Part shown: positions 8,219 through 16,772 of the stretch, piece by piece
How the letters are laid out: every line of letters starts with the position of its first letter
How positions within the stretch are numbered: the first letter of the stretch is position 1
NCBI GenBank assembly: GCA_018436595.1
Contig: JAHDLC010000006.1
Span: forward strand, 51,437 to 115,436
DNA: 64,000 nt
Direction: 5' to 3'
From: Synergistaceae bacterium
GTDB taxonomy: Bacteria; Synergistota; Synergistia; Synergistales; Aminobacteriaceae
The notes under the pieces: generated by a model
What the model saw: the letters and a program-made list of their open reading frames with translations, nothing else
Database searches by the model: none
Told to the model about the DNA's origin: nothing
Made by a program: the position numbers and the translations under genes

Positions 8219-8773
8219 TTAGAAGCGGACGTATTTCTCCTTCGCCACTCCGCACACCGGGCATTTGTCCGGCGCCTCGTCGGCCACGGTGTGTCCGCAC
8301 ACGGGACAGATATACATGGCCTCGAACTCCATGTCCTTTTTGGCGAGGGCATGCTCCCTGGCCTGTCTGAAGAACGCCGCGTGCTGCTTCTCCGCCTGGA
8401 GGGCGAAGTTGAAGGTGCGCATGGCATCCTTCTCGCCCTGGAACTTGGCAGCCTCGTAGTAGACGGGATACATCTGGTCCACTTCGTGCTCCTCGCCCGC
8501 GATGGCTCCCACGAGGTTCTCGGCGGTCTCCTTCATGCCGAATACGGCCCCTGCGGTGAGGCAGGCATCAGCCACGTCGCCGTTCAGGACGACGAAGTGG
8601 TTCGTGGCGTGTACCTGCTCGGCATAGGCGACGGCCCGGAACAGCCTTGCGATCTTCGGCAAACCTTCCTTGTCGGCCTTGTCCGCCCAGCCGAGATAGC
8701 GCATGTGGGCCATGCTTTCGCCGCCGTAGGCCGACCGCAGGAATTCAGCGGTCATGGCATTCTTTACAGACAT
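8219..8773 (-). CDS. Rubrerythrin (diiron domain plus rubredoxin domain)
   Basis: 184 residues. The ferritin-like four-helix domain shows the diiron ligands: E19, E52 with H55 (AEQVH), the EEHE cluster around 94-97, and E128 with H131 (AEKQHA). The C-terminal rubredoxin domain has two CPVCG knuckles (C156/C159 and C171/C174). This is the forward order (ferritin, then rubredoxin) of classical rubrerythrins, which reduce hydrogen peroxide in anaerobes using rubredoxin or NADH electrons. It starts at ATG 8773 behind GAGGAGG. It appears monocistronic, with its own terminator, and diverges from the LuxR gene. Confidence 0.95.
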   Translation of the reverse strand: MSVKNAMTAEFLRSAYGGESMAHMRYLGWADKADKEGLPKIARLFRAVAYAEQVHATNHFVVLNGDVADACLTAGAVFGMKETAENLVGAIAGEEHEVDQMYPVYYEAAKFQGEKDAMRTFNFALQAEKQHAAFFRQAREHALAKKDMEFEAMYICPVCGHTVADEAPDKCPVCGVAKEKYVRF

Positions 8774-8862
8774 GAAACCATCCTCCTCGAAATAGAATTT
8801 AGAACTGCCTTTGCTGAAAGAATATCACATTCCCGGGCATGGCGAAACGGGAACGCAGATGG

Positions 8863-8904
8863 TATTCTATTGGTATCCGCAAAATTAATGTTCAGAATGG
8901 AATA
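8863..8904 (+). promoter_or_regulatory. Possible promoter with inverted repeat upstream of the membrane LuxR gene
   Basis: TATTCTATT (8863-8871) and AATGGAATA (8896-8904) are inverted copies with one mismatch. They overlap a weak promoter candidate, TTGGTA (8870-8875), 17 bases, CAGAAT (8893-8898). Autoregulation by the LuxR protein that starts at 8930 is possible. The evidence is weak. Confidence 0.3.
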
Positions 8905-8929
8905 CTGAGACAACGGGGGTGAGCCGGAC

Positions 8930-10351
8930 ATGAGGGCGGCAAAAATCCTTGGAACCGCGGTCGGTCTTGGTCTGCTCTTTGCGTGGATGGAATCTCTCTT
9001 CCTGTACTACGGTCTCCCGGTGCGCCTTGCCGCCAGAGGATATGCGGGCGGAAATCCCGTGTTCCTTTTTCTTGCTGTTCACTGCTCCGCCTATCTTGTC
9101 ATGGGGCTGCTCTCCATGAGCCCTTTTTTTGGCCGGTACAGCCATGCCGTTCCCTTTGCCGGGTGCCTGTTCATGCTCTCTCTTCCGGGGCTCCTTTTCC
9201 TGTCAGAATTCGTATCATCTCCTTTCGCCGCGTCCCTGGCGCTGGCGGGGGTCCTCCTGGCTGCCGCCGGGGTTGCCATGCTCATCGGCCGATGGGGGGT
9301 GCTCCTCAGCACCCTTGTCCCCGATGACGTGGCGGTGGTCTACGGACTGTCCCCCATCCTCTCCCTGTTGATTATCCGGTTTTTCTCGCTGCCCGGCGTT
9401 TCGACCCTCGCCGTCGGAGCACCCCTGCTGACCCTTGCGCTTCTCTGGGGCACGGGAGGGGTGCGGGCGGAAGAAACTGAGCAGCTTGCCCCCCTTCCCG
9501 ATTTCCCCATCTGGAGACTGGCCGTGTTTCTCTTTTGCTTCTACGCCGCCAACGGCTTTCTTATCAGCCTCGTTCCCATCGTCTTTGCCCGGACCGAACC
9601 GCTGACGGATTGGATCAGGGTCTTTTCCTCCCTCGGTGCGGCCCTGGTCTTCCGGCTATACCCCAGGTCGGACCTGAGGAACTTCTACAGGGGCGCCTTC
9701 CCGTTCATCGCCGCCGCTCTTTTCTTTCTCACCTTCTCACCCTATCGGACACCCGCGAGAGTTTTCCTTGAGGGAGGACTTTCCTTTCTCGACCTCTACG
9801 CCTGGCTGCTCCTGATTTATTTCGCTTCACGAACGGGCCTCAGGAGGGGAGCGGTGATCAACCTGGGCATTTCCATCATCGTGCTTGCCGGAACGGTTTC
9901 CCACTTTTCCATTCTCTTCCGTACCGGCGCCTCTCTTTTCCCCGGGCAGTCCAACCACATGTCTTTTGCCCTCCTTGGGATTTTTCTCCTCCTCATCCTC
10001 CTGTCTCTCTGGGACGGAAGGGAAGTTACCTTTACAACGGGAGGAGGTGCCCCCGGAAAAACATGTGAGGAAGAAGGTTTCGCCGGGGGAGACGACGGCG
10101 GGGATGGAGGGGACGCGGACCCTGAAGTGAAGGAAAAAGAAGAGGAGATGGGCCGGCGAATGAAGCTCATGGAATTCAACCTCACCCGCCAGGAAACGGA
10201 AATTGCCCTTCTGCTCCTCAAGGGTGCCAAGGATCTGAATATCTGTTCCCTTCTGTACATCTCCCAGAATACACTGAAATACCACCTCAGGAATATCTAC
10301 AGGAAAACAGGCTCAAGCAACAGACGGGAGCTTAAAAACATCCTCGATTGA
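8930..10351 (+). CDS. Membrane-anchored LuxR-family transcriptional regulator
   Basis: 473 residues. Roughly residues 1-360 are hydrophobic, with about eleven to twelve predicted membrane segments and no recognisable ligand domain. An acidic, glycine-rich linker follows (GFAGGDDGGDGGDADPEV), and then a LuxR/GerE helix-turn-helix from about 415 to the end (FNLTRQETEIALLLLKG ... NTLKYHLRNIYRK). The protein could sense a membrane or small-molecule signal and act on DNA directly from the membrane. Its helix-turn-helix is strikingly like that of the 96-residue LuxR protein at 16773, and it stands immediately before the envelope island, which it may control. ATG 8930 follows GGGGGTGAG. Confidence 0.85.
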   Translation: MRAAKILGTAVGLGLLFAWMESLFLYYGLPVRLAARGYAGGNPVFLFLAVHCSAYLVMGLLSMSPFFGRYSHAVPFAGCLFMLSLPGLLFLSEFVSSPFAASLALAGVLLAAAGVAMLIGRWGVLLSTLVPDDVAVVYGLSPILSLLIIRFFSLPGVSTLAVGAPLLTLALLWGTGGVRAEETEQLAPLPDFPIWRLAVFLFCFYAANGFLISLVPIVFARTEPLTDWIRVFSSLGAALVFRLYPRSDLRNFYRGAFPFIAAALFFLTFSPYRTPARVFLEGGLSFLDLYAWLLLIYFASRTGLRRGAVINLGISIIVLAGTVSHFSILFRTGASLFPGQSNHMSFALLGIFLLLILLSLWDGREVTFTTGGGAPGKTCEEEGFAGGDDGGDGGDADPEVKEKEEEMGRRMKLMEFNLTRQETEIALLLLKGAKDLNICSLLYISQNTLKYHLRNIYRKTGSSNRRELKNILD

Positions 10352-10358
10352 ATGCAAA

Positions 10359-10411
10359 TGGGGTGAGACTCATCACCCCAAGGCTTTATGGAACAGGTGG
10401 GAAATCTCACC
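10359..10411 (+). promoter_or_regulatory. Two related hairpins preceding a terminator (possible attenuator)
   Basis: Hairpin 1 is TGGGGTGA (10359-10366), loop GACTCA, TCACCCCA (10373-10380). Hairpin 2 is GGTGGG (10396-10401), loop AAAT, CTCACC (10406-10411). GGGGTGAG of hairpin 1 can also pair perfectly with CTCACCCC of hairpin 2, so alternative folds exist. The third member of the series is the terminator at 10420. Confidence 0.5.
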
Positions 10412-10419
10412 CCGAAAAA

Positions 10420-10445
10420 GGGGTGGGAAAACCCACCCTTTTTTT
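10420..10445 (+). terminator. Rho-independent terminator between the LuxR gene and the envelope island
   Basis: GGGTGGG (10421-10427), loop AAAA, CCCACCC (10432-10438), then seven T. It terminates the LuxR mRNA or serves as the terminator of an attenuator in front of the gene at 10530. Confidence 0.85.
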
Positions 10446-10529
10446 ATCCCATGGGTGAGGACGGGCTTTCCCTTTTGGATTAGGCTGTTTTCGGAAAGCG
10501 GAACCAGAACCGGGAGGAGATGATGTGCC

Positions 10530-11882
10530 ATGCCCCTTTTCACGGGAAAAAAAGCGGGTGCTCTTCTGTTTCTTTCACTTTTCATCGTAATCGGCCTGGC
10601 TGCCCTGGGTGCGGAATGCGCCCCGCAGGCACCGAAAAACGAAGTAACGAGGGCGGAATTTTTCCTGAAGAAGTTTGAGGACAGGGTGAACCGTTTCCGG
10701 GGGCAAGCCTTCCGCCTCGGCTACGAGGATAACGAGGCCCTGAAGAGAATCAAGGGTCTTAAGGAAAAATATCCCGATGATCCTGCCGTGGAGGATCTGT
10801 TCCAGAGAGGCCGCCTCGCCCTCATGAAGAGCAAGGGAGATTTTATGGAGATCACGCCGGAGATGCTGGTTTTCCGGGAGAACGAGAAGAAGCTCAAGCA
10901 GCTCTTCGGCGAAATTGCCGACAGGGAGTGGAAGCAGTTCACCGGGGACATCCTCGCCGGGCCGACAGTCCTGCCGAAGGCCTTTCCCGCTCCAGACCGC
11001 ACCCAGGTCTCCATTGAGGATATCAAGGAAAGCTATGTCATCCTGGACGAGTTTGAATATCCCGCGAACCAGTTCATCGACCTGGGACGGGAGTTCGTAT
11101 CCGTGGGATCCGGAGCCAAAGGATACTATTTCGTGGAGATTTCCAACCGCAACTGGCTCGGCCCCTACGAGGCGGTCAAACGGTACCGCCGGCTCATCAA
11201 CAGGGATTTCCCTGAAGAGGGGAAGTGGACCCTTCTCGGGCGCATCACCGGCATCGAGATGGTGATTCCCCAGGCCGAAAAGGTCAAGACCGTGGCCCCC
11301 CAGTGGGGGTGGGTGGTCACACCGGTGGCCATCTACATTCCAGGGGTGACCTTCGCCTTCTACGACCCGGCGGATGAACTGGGCGGCAGTTTCGCAGGCG
11401 AAGAACGCATGGAGGAGATCAAGGATCCCCTCTACACGGTACGGTATGTCCCCAGGGATGTGGAGCCGGAACGGCTTGTGGAGATCTTCGCAGCCTCCGT
11501 GAAGGAGAAGAATTTCGAGCTCTTCCTTGACTGCATCGACCCCGACAGAAAGAAGACACGCACCGCCCAGTCCCTGATCCGCTATCACTGGGATCTGCAC
11601 CTGGAGCGGTTCGCCACCCTTTACGTCCACGTAACCACTGGCGAAGCCAAAATAGACGTTATCAGCGGTTTCGATACCGGGACGGGAGTGGAGGATTTCT
11701 TCCTCGACGAAGAGCAGAAAGAGAAAATCCGGGAAATTTCCGGAGAAGTTGTGGAACAGGCCCTCGTGACCACCCGGGCGTGGGATGAGAGGGGACGCCA
11801 GTACGGGTCTCCCAAGCCCCATTTCCTTATTCGGAAAAACAAGGGGCGCTGGTACATCAACAACTTCGAGCAGCCCTTCTAG
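10530..11882 (+). CDS. Secreted protein of unknown function, NTF2-like C-terminal pattern
   Basis: 450 residues with an N-terminal signal segment (AGALLFLSLFIVIGLAALGA) and a cysteine just after it. The cysteine lacks a perfect lipobox, so periplasmic or lipoprotein placement is open. The first third is charged and helical. The last 130 residues (PERLVEIFAASVKEKNFELF ... NKGRWYINNF) resemble NTF2-like domains, in which a helix that counts 'times used' is followed by strands ending in a Gly-x-Trp turn. I do not recognise the family. It is the first gene after the hairpin/terminator array and is followed 21 bases later by a coiled-coil secreted protein. ATG 10530 follows GGGAGGAGATG. Confidence 0.7.
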   Translation: MPLFTGKKAGALLFLSLFIVIGLAALGAECAPQAPKNEVTRAEFFLKKFEDRVNRFRGQAFRLGYEDNEALKRIKGLKEKYPDDPAVEDLFQRGRLALMKSKGDFMEITPEMLVFRENEKKLKQLFGEIADREWKQFTGDILAGPTVLPKAFPAPDRTQVSIEDIKESYVILDEFEYPANQFIDLGREFVSVGSGAKGYYFVEISNRNWLGPYEAVKRYRRLINRDFPEEGKWTLLGRITGIEMVIPQAEKVKTVAPQWGWVVTPVAIYIPGVTFAFYDPADELGGSFAGEERMEEIKDPLYTVRYVPRDVEPERLVEIFAASVKEKNFELFLDCIDPDRKKTRTAQSLIRYHWDLHLERFATLYVHVTTGEAKIDVISGFDTGTGVEDFFLDEEQKEKIREISGEVVEQALVTTRAWDERGRQYGSPKPHFLIRKNKGRWYINNFEQPF

Positions 11883-11903
11883 AAGGGAACGACGGAGGAC
11901 GTC

Positions 11904-13481
11904 ATGAAAACGACAAAGATCCTGAACTGTCACGGAAGTCTTGTCCTTGTGCTCCTAGGAGCCTTTCTTCTTGCATCGACGGGCGGGGCGGTGGCCCAGG
12001 AGCAGGAGGAAAAGGCGCTGAGTTTCCAGGAAATTGCCGCCGAGGTGGAAAAGAGGCTGCCGGACGCGGAGGAGAAGCTCCTTGCGGGAGCGGCGGCGGT
12101 GGAGCAGCTCCTGAAGTCTTCAAAGACCGAGGCAGGGGAGATGACGGGAAAGTGGAACGAGATCCTTGAGCAGTCCTTCGCCTCTCCCGTCATGAAGGAA
12201 CTGGCCCAGCTCCGCCCCCTGCTGAAGGTGACCATCGACAGGGGACTGCATGAAGCGATGCAGGCGTCACGGGAAAGAATGACCAAGGGGGATGCGCCTG
12301 TTGCTTCGACTTCGGGAAAATCCGGGATCACTCTCCCTATTGCCAGGGACATCCACAAGGACGCCGAGGAACTGCTCGGCTTCGCCCAGGAGATCCAGTC
12401 CGTGGGAGAAGCGGTTGCCTGGACGCTGAAGGTGAACCGACACATCGAGTCCCTGGAGTTCGACATCGGCAACGCCCCGGCCCGGGTCGGCGCTTACGTT
12501 GACGACATGAAGCTCATGAGTGCATCCCTGGCGGATATCCGCCGGAAGGCGAACCAGGCCATGGAGGACTATTCGAAAACCCGGGGGTCTCTTGCGGAGC
12601 TCAAGGGAGAGATGTCCCGGTATCTGACGCTGACGATGACCATGAAATACAAGACCCAGAATGCCGCCGTCAGCCTTGTGAACACGGCGAAGTACCTCGA
12701 GCCGGAGACAGGGTACGTCATCCCGGCGACGGAACTCAAGCGGATGGAAGTCCTGGCGGAGTACTGGAAGGACGTAAAGAATCTCTACCCCCTGCTCAGG
12801 CAGGACATCGCGGACGGCGTCGTCCGGTGGGCTCCCCATCCGAAGGCGAAGTGGGCGAACTACCTGGAGTCGAAAAAGGAGTTCAACAAGGTTTATGCCC
12901 CGCTGCTGCAGGGGAATCTCTTTCAGGGGATTCCTTTCTTCGAGGGAAAGAAGTATACGGAGCTCTCCGGCGTGGTCCTTGATACGGAGATGACCCTTCG
13001 CAGTGTCCTCGCCGCCATAGCCGGCGAGGAAAAGAATGTGGAAACCAGGCGGAGCGCTCTGGCACAGGATAACGTCCTCACCAGGAAGGAACAGGAGGAG
13101 ATCCGGAAGCTGGAGGCCATGTACGGTCCCGAAAGGGAAAAGAACCTTGTCAAAGCAGTGCACAAGGCTGCCGGAGGATATGGGAAGGTCGTGGAACTGG
13201 AGCGGTTCGTGGAGAACTCTGAAATGAAGGACGGAGCCTATGAACGGGCGAAGGAGGAACTGGACACTCTCCTGAAACGGAGGCATCCGGAACAGCGGGC
13301 GGCGGATTCGGCCCTGCAGACCTTTTACAAGCAGCTCCCGGAAGCCCAGAGACGGGTGGACGCCATCATAGCAGATCACGGAAAGCGGAAGAAGGATCTC
13401 GGCCTTCAGCCGGTGCTGAAAGAAGCGAAGCTGGCGAAGGAGAAGACCTTCGACACGCTCAAGCCCAGGAGCGAGTGGTAG
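11904..13481 (+). CDS. Secreted alpha-helical/coiled-coil protein of unknown function
   Basis: 525 residues with a signal peptide (LVLVLLGAFLLASTGGAVA, cleavage predicted near AVA-QE). The remainder is almost entirely charged helix: EQEEKALSFQEIAAEVEKRL at the start, a MEDYSKTRGSLAELKGEMS stretch in the middle and a lysine/glutamate-rich end. I recognise no catalytic motif. A periplasmic scaffold or spacer is plausible. It lies directly before pspA in the same direction, with an 82-base gap that contains the AAGGAGGGGG ribosome binding site of pspA. Confidence 0.68.
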   Translation: MKTTKILNCHGSLVLVLLGAFLLASTGGAVAQEQEEKALSFQEIAAEVEKRLPDAEEKLLAGAAAVEQLLKSSKTEAGEMTGKWNEILEQSFASPVMKELAQLRPLLKVTIDRGLHEAMQASRERMTKGDAPVASTSGKSGITLPIARDIHKDAEELLGFAQEIQSVGEAVAWTLKVNRHIESLEFDIGNAPARVGAYVDDMKLMSASLADIRRKANQAMEDYSKTRGSLAELKGEMSRYLTLTMTMKYKTQNAAVSLVNTAKYLEPETGYVIPATELKRMEVLAEYWKDVKNLYPLLRQDIADGVVRWAPHPKAKWANYLESKKEFNKVYAPLLQGNLFQGIPFFEGKKYTELSGVVLDTEMTLRSVLAAIAGEEKNVETRRSALAQDNVLTRKEQEEIRKLEAMYGPEREKNLVKAVHKAAGGYGKVVELERFVENSEMKDGAYERAKEELDTLLKRRHPEQRAADSALQTFYKQLPEAQRRVDAIIADHGKRKKDLGLQPVLKEAKLAKEKTFDTLKPRSEW

Positions 13482-13563
13482 GTGCGTCTGCGGAAGGGCC
13501 CCGTCGAGAACAATGGGCTGATTCGATGACCACGGTGTTTCAACATCATGAAGGAGGGGGATC

Positions 13564-14244
13564 ATGAGCATCTTCGCACGAGTTTCGGATATCTTCAAGG
13601 CGAACGTCAACGAAATGCTGGACAGGATGGAAGATCCTGAAAAGATGGTCAAGCAGATGATCATCGAGATGGAAGAGGCCCTTGTCAAGGCCACGTCCGG
13701 GCTGGCAAAGGCCATGGCCAATGAGAAGAGCCTCAGGAAGCAGCAGAACCTGGCCATGACCCAGGCAAAACAGTGGGAGGACAAGGCCGCACTGGCCCTC
13801 AAGGCAGGCAATGCGGACCTGGCGAAGCAGGCCCTCTCCAGGAAGATGCTCTACGACGGCCAGGCGAAGCAGTATGAAGCCATGACAGCCCAGGCTTCAG
13901 GCACCACGACCCAGCTCAGGGGCCAGCTCGACAGCCTCAAAACGAAGCTTGACGAAGCCCGTATGAAGCAGGCCACCCTGGTGGCCCGGGCCCAGGCGGC
14001 GAAGACCCAGAAGGAATTTTCCACGGTGCTGGGGACGAACGTAGGGCAGGGAGCCTTTGCCAAGTTCGACAAGATGGAGAAGAAGATCGAGGGAATGGAA
14101 GCGGAAGCCCAGGCCTTTTCAGAACTCTCGGGCGAAGAGGATGCCGGGGATCCCTTCAGGGACATGGAGAAAGACATGCAGCTCGAAGCGGAGATGGCGA
14201 AGCTCATGGAAAAAATGAATGCGGGGGGTGGCACGGGTGCATAA
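13564..14244 (+). CDS. pspA: PspA/IM30/Vipp1 family phage-shock protein A
   Basis: 226 residues. The family pattern is clear: an N-terminal MSIFARVSDIFKANVNEMLD amphipathic segment, then EDPEKMVKQMIIEMEEALVKA, long coiled-coil helices, and a C-terminal FDKMEKKIEGMEAEAQA helix. PspA is an ESCRT-III-like protein that assembles on stressed inner membranes to limit proton or ion leakage. No PspB, PspC or PspF gene is nearby. Instead it is embedded among secreted and membrane proteins and overlaps the next gene, a YbjN-like protein, by 26 bases, so the two are translationally coupled. Confidence 0.9.
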   Translation: MSIFARVSDIFKANVNEMLDRMEDPEKMVKQMIIEMEEALVKATSGLAKAMANEKSLRKQQNLAMTQAKQWEDKAALALKAGNADLAKQALSRKMLYDGQAKQYEAMTAQASGTTTQLRGQLDSLKTKLDEARMKQATLVARAQAAKTQKEFSTVLGTNVGQGAFAKFDKMEKKIEGMEAEAQAFSELSGEEDAGDPFRDMEKDMQLEAEMAKLMEKMNAGGGTGA

Positions 14245-14671
14245 GTTTCCGGTGCTTAAGGACGGAGTGAACGAAAAGCTCCTGGAAAAGGTCAGAAAAA
14301 AGGTGGACGCCTGTCTTTCCGGGCTCTTCGATAAGGAGGATCTCGTGAAAGTGGACGGCATGACGTCCTTTTCCTTCGGAAGCGCAACCGTCAACGTCAC
14401 GGTTGTCCCCTGGCATTCCGGCGACGTCCTGGTGAAGGTCTTTTCGTACCTGGCCGAGAACGTGAAAACAAAGAAGGCGGCGACGGAATTCCTGAGGCTG
14501 AACGCTGACGTTCCCCTGGGGGCCTTTTCCATTGCCTTTGACAACACCGTCATGTTCTCCTGCTCCCTTCCGGGGGCAAACGTCGACACAAGCGAAATCA
14601 CAGGTGCCCTGCAGACCGTGGCGGCCTATGCGGACCAGTATGACGACATTCTGAAGGAGATGTACCGGTAG
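14219..14671 (+). CDS. YbjN / type III secretion chaperone-like (TY-Chap) cytoplasmic protein
   Basis: 150 residues, no signal peptide. The alternating beta/alpha pattern with SFSFGSATVNVTVVPWHSGD, a hydrophobic VLVKVFSYLAENV strand and a terminal helix (ALQTVAAYADQYDDILKEMY) resembles the YbjN/CesT-like peptide-binding fold. It overlaps the end of pspA. GTG 14237 is an alternative start and has the better purine block (GGGGGG at 14223-14228). The tight coupling to PspA suggests a PspA-binding or adaptor role; this is inference. Confidence 0.65.
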   Translation: MRGVARVHKFPVLKDGVNEKLLEKVRKKVDACLSGLFDKEDLVKVDGMTSFSFGSATVNVTVVPWHSGDVLVKVFSYLAENVKTKKAATEFLRLNADVPLGAFSIAFDNTVMFSCSLPGANVDTSEITGALQTVAAYADQYDDILKEMYR

Positions 14672-14699
14672 TCCTTAGCTGACCAAAGGAGGGGATGGA

Positions 14700-15488
14700 A
14701 TGAATATGATTGCTCTTGCTGCAGGCGGTCTCCTGGCGGCGGGGGGGGCGTACCTCGCCTTCGTCCAGAAGAAGAAAACCGAAGGAATGCTCACGGAGCT
14801 CAAGTTCATGAAGGCCACGCCGCTGCAGGAACTTCACGGCACATGGAAGTCCCTGTGCGACGAGGGCATGGGGGACGGTTTCCGGGATTTCATCGAGACC
14901 AACGGTGCCGCCGCCACTGACGGTGAGCTTGTCGCTCCCTACAGCGGCATGCCCTGCGCGTACTACGAGGCAACCGTCCTCAGGGAATACGAGAAGCAGG
15001 AAACGTCCACCGACAAGGACGGCAAGGTGACGACCAACAGGACGAGGGGGTCTGAGACCGTCTCGTCCCAGAAGAGCTCCTCTCCCCTCTATGTATCCGA
15101 CGGCGACGTGAGGGTCGGCATCGACCTCGACGGAGCGGCCCTTCATCTCAAGGACGGCGCCGACAGGTTCGAACCCTATGAAAGCAGCAAAACATACACG
15201 TTCTTCGGCGTCCGGTTCTCCGCTCCGTCGGGAATCCGGACGCTCGGCTTCAAGTACAGGGAGAAACTCATTCCCCTGGGACACCCACTCTACGTGGCGG
15301 GGGAGGCCCGGCAGTCGGCGGGAAGCCTGCGCATCGGAAGGCCGTCGGAAAAAGGAAAACCCTTCATCGTTTCGGTGAAGTCCGAGGAAGAAGTGACTGC
15401 GGGAGTGGAAAGCAAGGCGAAGACCCAGTTCTACATCGGTATCGCCCTTGTGGTGATCGGCCTGGCCGTTGCCCTGTTCGTAAAATAG
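14700..15488 (+). CDS. GIDE-domain (E3-ubiquitin-ligase-like/BAM) membrane protein
   Basis: 262 residues with membrane helices at both ends: about 3-21 (MIALAAGGLLAAGGAYLAF) and 243-260 (YIGIALVVIGLAVALFV). Between them is a soluble domain with the GIDE pattern: TNGAAATDGELVAPYSGMPCAYYEATV, a VGIDLDGAALHL strand, and the GFKYREKLIPLGHPLYVAGEA segment. This domain is shared with eukaryotic mitochondrial MUL1/MAPL, but there is no RING finger here, so no ligase activity is expected. Bacterial versions are uncharacterised. The position between pspA and an LRR gene suggests membrane-stress function. Confidence 0.75.
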   Translation: MNMIALAAGGLLAAGGAYLAFVQKKKTEGMLTELKFMKATPLQELHGTWKSLCDEGMGDGFRDFIETNGAAATDGELVAPYSGMPCAYYEATVLREYEKQETSTDKDGKVTTNRTRGSETVSSQKSSSPLYVSDGDVRVGIDLDGAALHLKDGADRFEPYESSKTYTFFGVRFSAPSGIRTLGFKYREKLIPLGHPLYVAGEARQSAGSLRIGRPSEKGKPFIVSVKSEEEVTAGVESKAKTQFYIGIALVVIGLAVALFVK

Positions 15489-15507
15489 CGGAAGGAGGAA
15501 CGGAAAA

Positions 15508-16716
15508 ATGAAGAGAAGATTTATATCGGCAGTTTTGGCGCTGTTGTTCGTTCTCACGGCTTCTGCGGCGGTGTTTGCGGCGGATCCGAAGTATACGAAG
15601 AGCTCCACCTTCGGCCCGAAGATCACCGACGGGGTGACCGACGAATTCCTGCAGATGGTGCGGGACGATCCGGACATCAAGAAGGGGAAGCCCCTCCGTC
15701 TCGGCGGTGCCGTTTCCGACGAGGACCTGAAAAAGGTCGCATCTCTTGCCGATGTGCTCACGGGGCTGCTTCTTGAGCGGACAGACAAGGTGACCGATCT
15801 TTCTCCCCTCTCGAACCTTTCCGGCCTGACGTACCTGAAGCTTGACGGTCTCAAGGGAATCAAGACCCTCGCCCCCCTCGGGGCCCTCGTGAAGCTGAAG
15901 GAGCTGGAGATCCGGCAGGTGGAGTACCCCGACCTCGCTTTCCTGGCGGGGATGAACGATCTTGAGTCCCTGGTTTTCTTCATGCAGCCCAAGACCATCG
16001 AGGACATTTCTCCCCTGAAGGGGAAGGCGAAACTGAAGAAGCTCCACCTGTATTCCGCCCCGGTCCAGGACATATCCGTCCTGGCGGAGCTCACGGAGCT
16101 TGAGGACCTCAGCCTCTACATGATCAAGGCTGACGATCTTTCCCCGATATCGGGGCTGACGAAACTGAAGAGGCTGAGCCTGTACGCAATTCCGGCCACG
16201 GACATGTCTCCCGTGGAAAACCTGACGGAACTGCGCTATATCTGGATATACGCGACCAAGTTCGAGGATTATTCGCCCCTGGCGAAACTCACGAAACTGG
16301 AGGAGTTCCACGGAGGGCTTTCGAAGCTGGATACCCTTGAATACGTGGAGTCCATGCCGAAGCTCAAGGTTGTGAAGATGCTCAGGGAGGACATTATCGA
16401 CGTGTCGCCCCTGGCGAAATGTCCCGATCTCAAGGAGGCCGTTCTCGAGTCCATAACCGGTCCCGTGGACCTCGCGGTCTTCGCGGGCCACAAGAAGCTC
16501 GAAGCTTTGGACGTGGAAGGCTGCAAAGTCCTCAACCCGGAGGCGATCGCCGCTTTGCCCAGGCTGCAGCGCCTCGACCTCCAGAAAACGGAGGGCGTCG
16601 CCGATTTCTCCATTTTCAAGGATCTTCCGAAGCTGCAGTACATTTACGCGAAGGTGGGGCAGTTCCCGGACGAGCAGATCGCTCCCTACGGGAAAAAAGC
16701 GATTATCCAGAAATAG
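15508..16716 (+). CDS. Secreted leucine-rich-repeat protein (internalin/SDS22-type repeats)
   Basis: 402 residues with a signal peptide (FISAVLALLFVLTASAAVFA, cleavage near VFA-AD). From about residue 85 to the end there are at least ten repeats of roughly 21-23 residues with the pattern 'L x x L x x L x x L x L y ... D x S P L', for example LTKLKRLSLYAIPATDMSPV. These form a curved solenoid normally used for protein binding. There is no LPxTG or transmembrane anchor, so it is expected in the periplasm or outside. Starts at ATG 15508 behind GGAAGGAGG. Confidence 0.85.
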   Translation: MKRRFISAVLALLFVLTASAAVFAADPKYTKSSTFGPKITDGVTDEFLQMVRDDPDIKKGKPLRLGGAVSDEDLKKVASLADVLTGLLLERTDKVTDLSPLSNLSGLTYLKLDGLKGIKTLAPLGALVKLKELEIRQVEYPDLAFLAGMNDLESLVFFMQPKTIEDISPLKGKAKLKKLHLYSAPVQDISVLAELTELEDLSLYMIKADDLSPISGLTKLKRLSLYAIPATDMSPVENLTELRYIWIYATKFEDYSPLAKLTKLEEFHGGLSKLDTLEYVESMPKLKVVKMLREDIIDVSPLAKCPDLKEAVLESITGPVDLAVFAGHKKLEALDVEGCKVLNPEAIAALPRLQRLDLQKTEGVADFSIFKDLPKLQYIYAKVGQFPDEQIAPYGKKAIIQK

Positions 16717-16772
16717 AGAGGCGAGGGAGGAGACGGCAGCCCTCCCTGCCCTTGTGAGGGGGTTGGATAGCC

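Noticed and set aside
8774..8929. A peroxide-sensor operator before rubrerythrin
   Set aside because: No PerR-type dyad could be identified; only a weak repeat nearer the LuxR gene was found.
12267..13811. A 514-codon minus-strand frame across the coiled-coil gene and pspA
   Set aside because: It crosses two supported plus-strand genes and has no recognisable product.
14700..15488. A bacterial ubiquitin ligase
   Set aside because: Only the GIDE domain is present; no RING or other ligase motif is seen.
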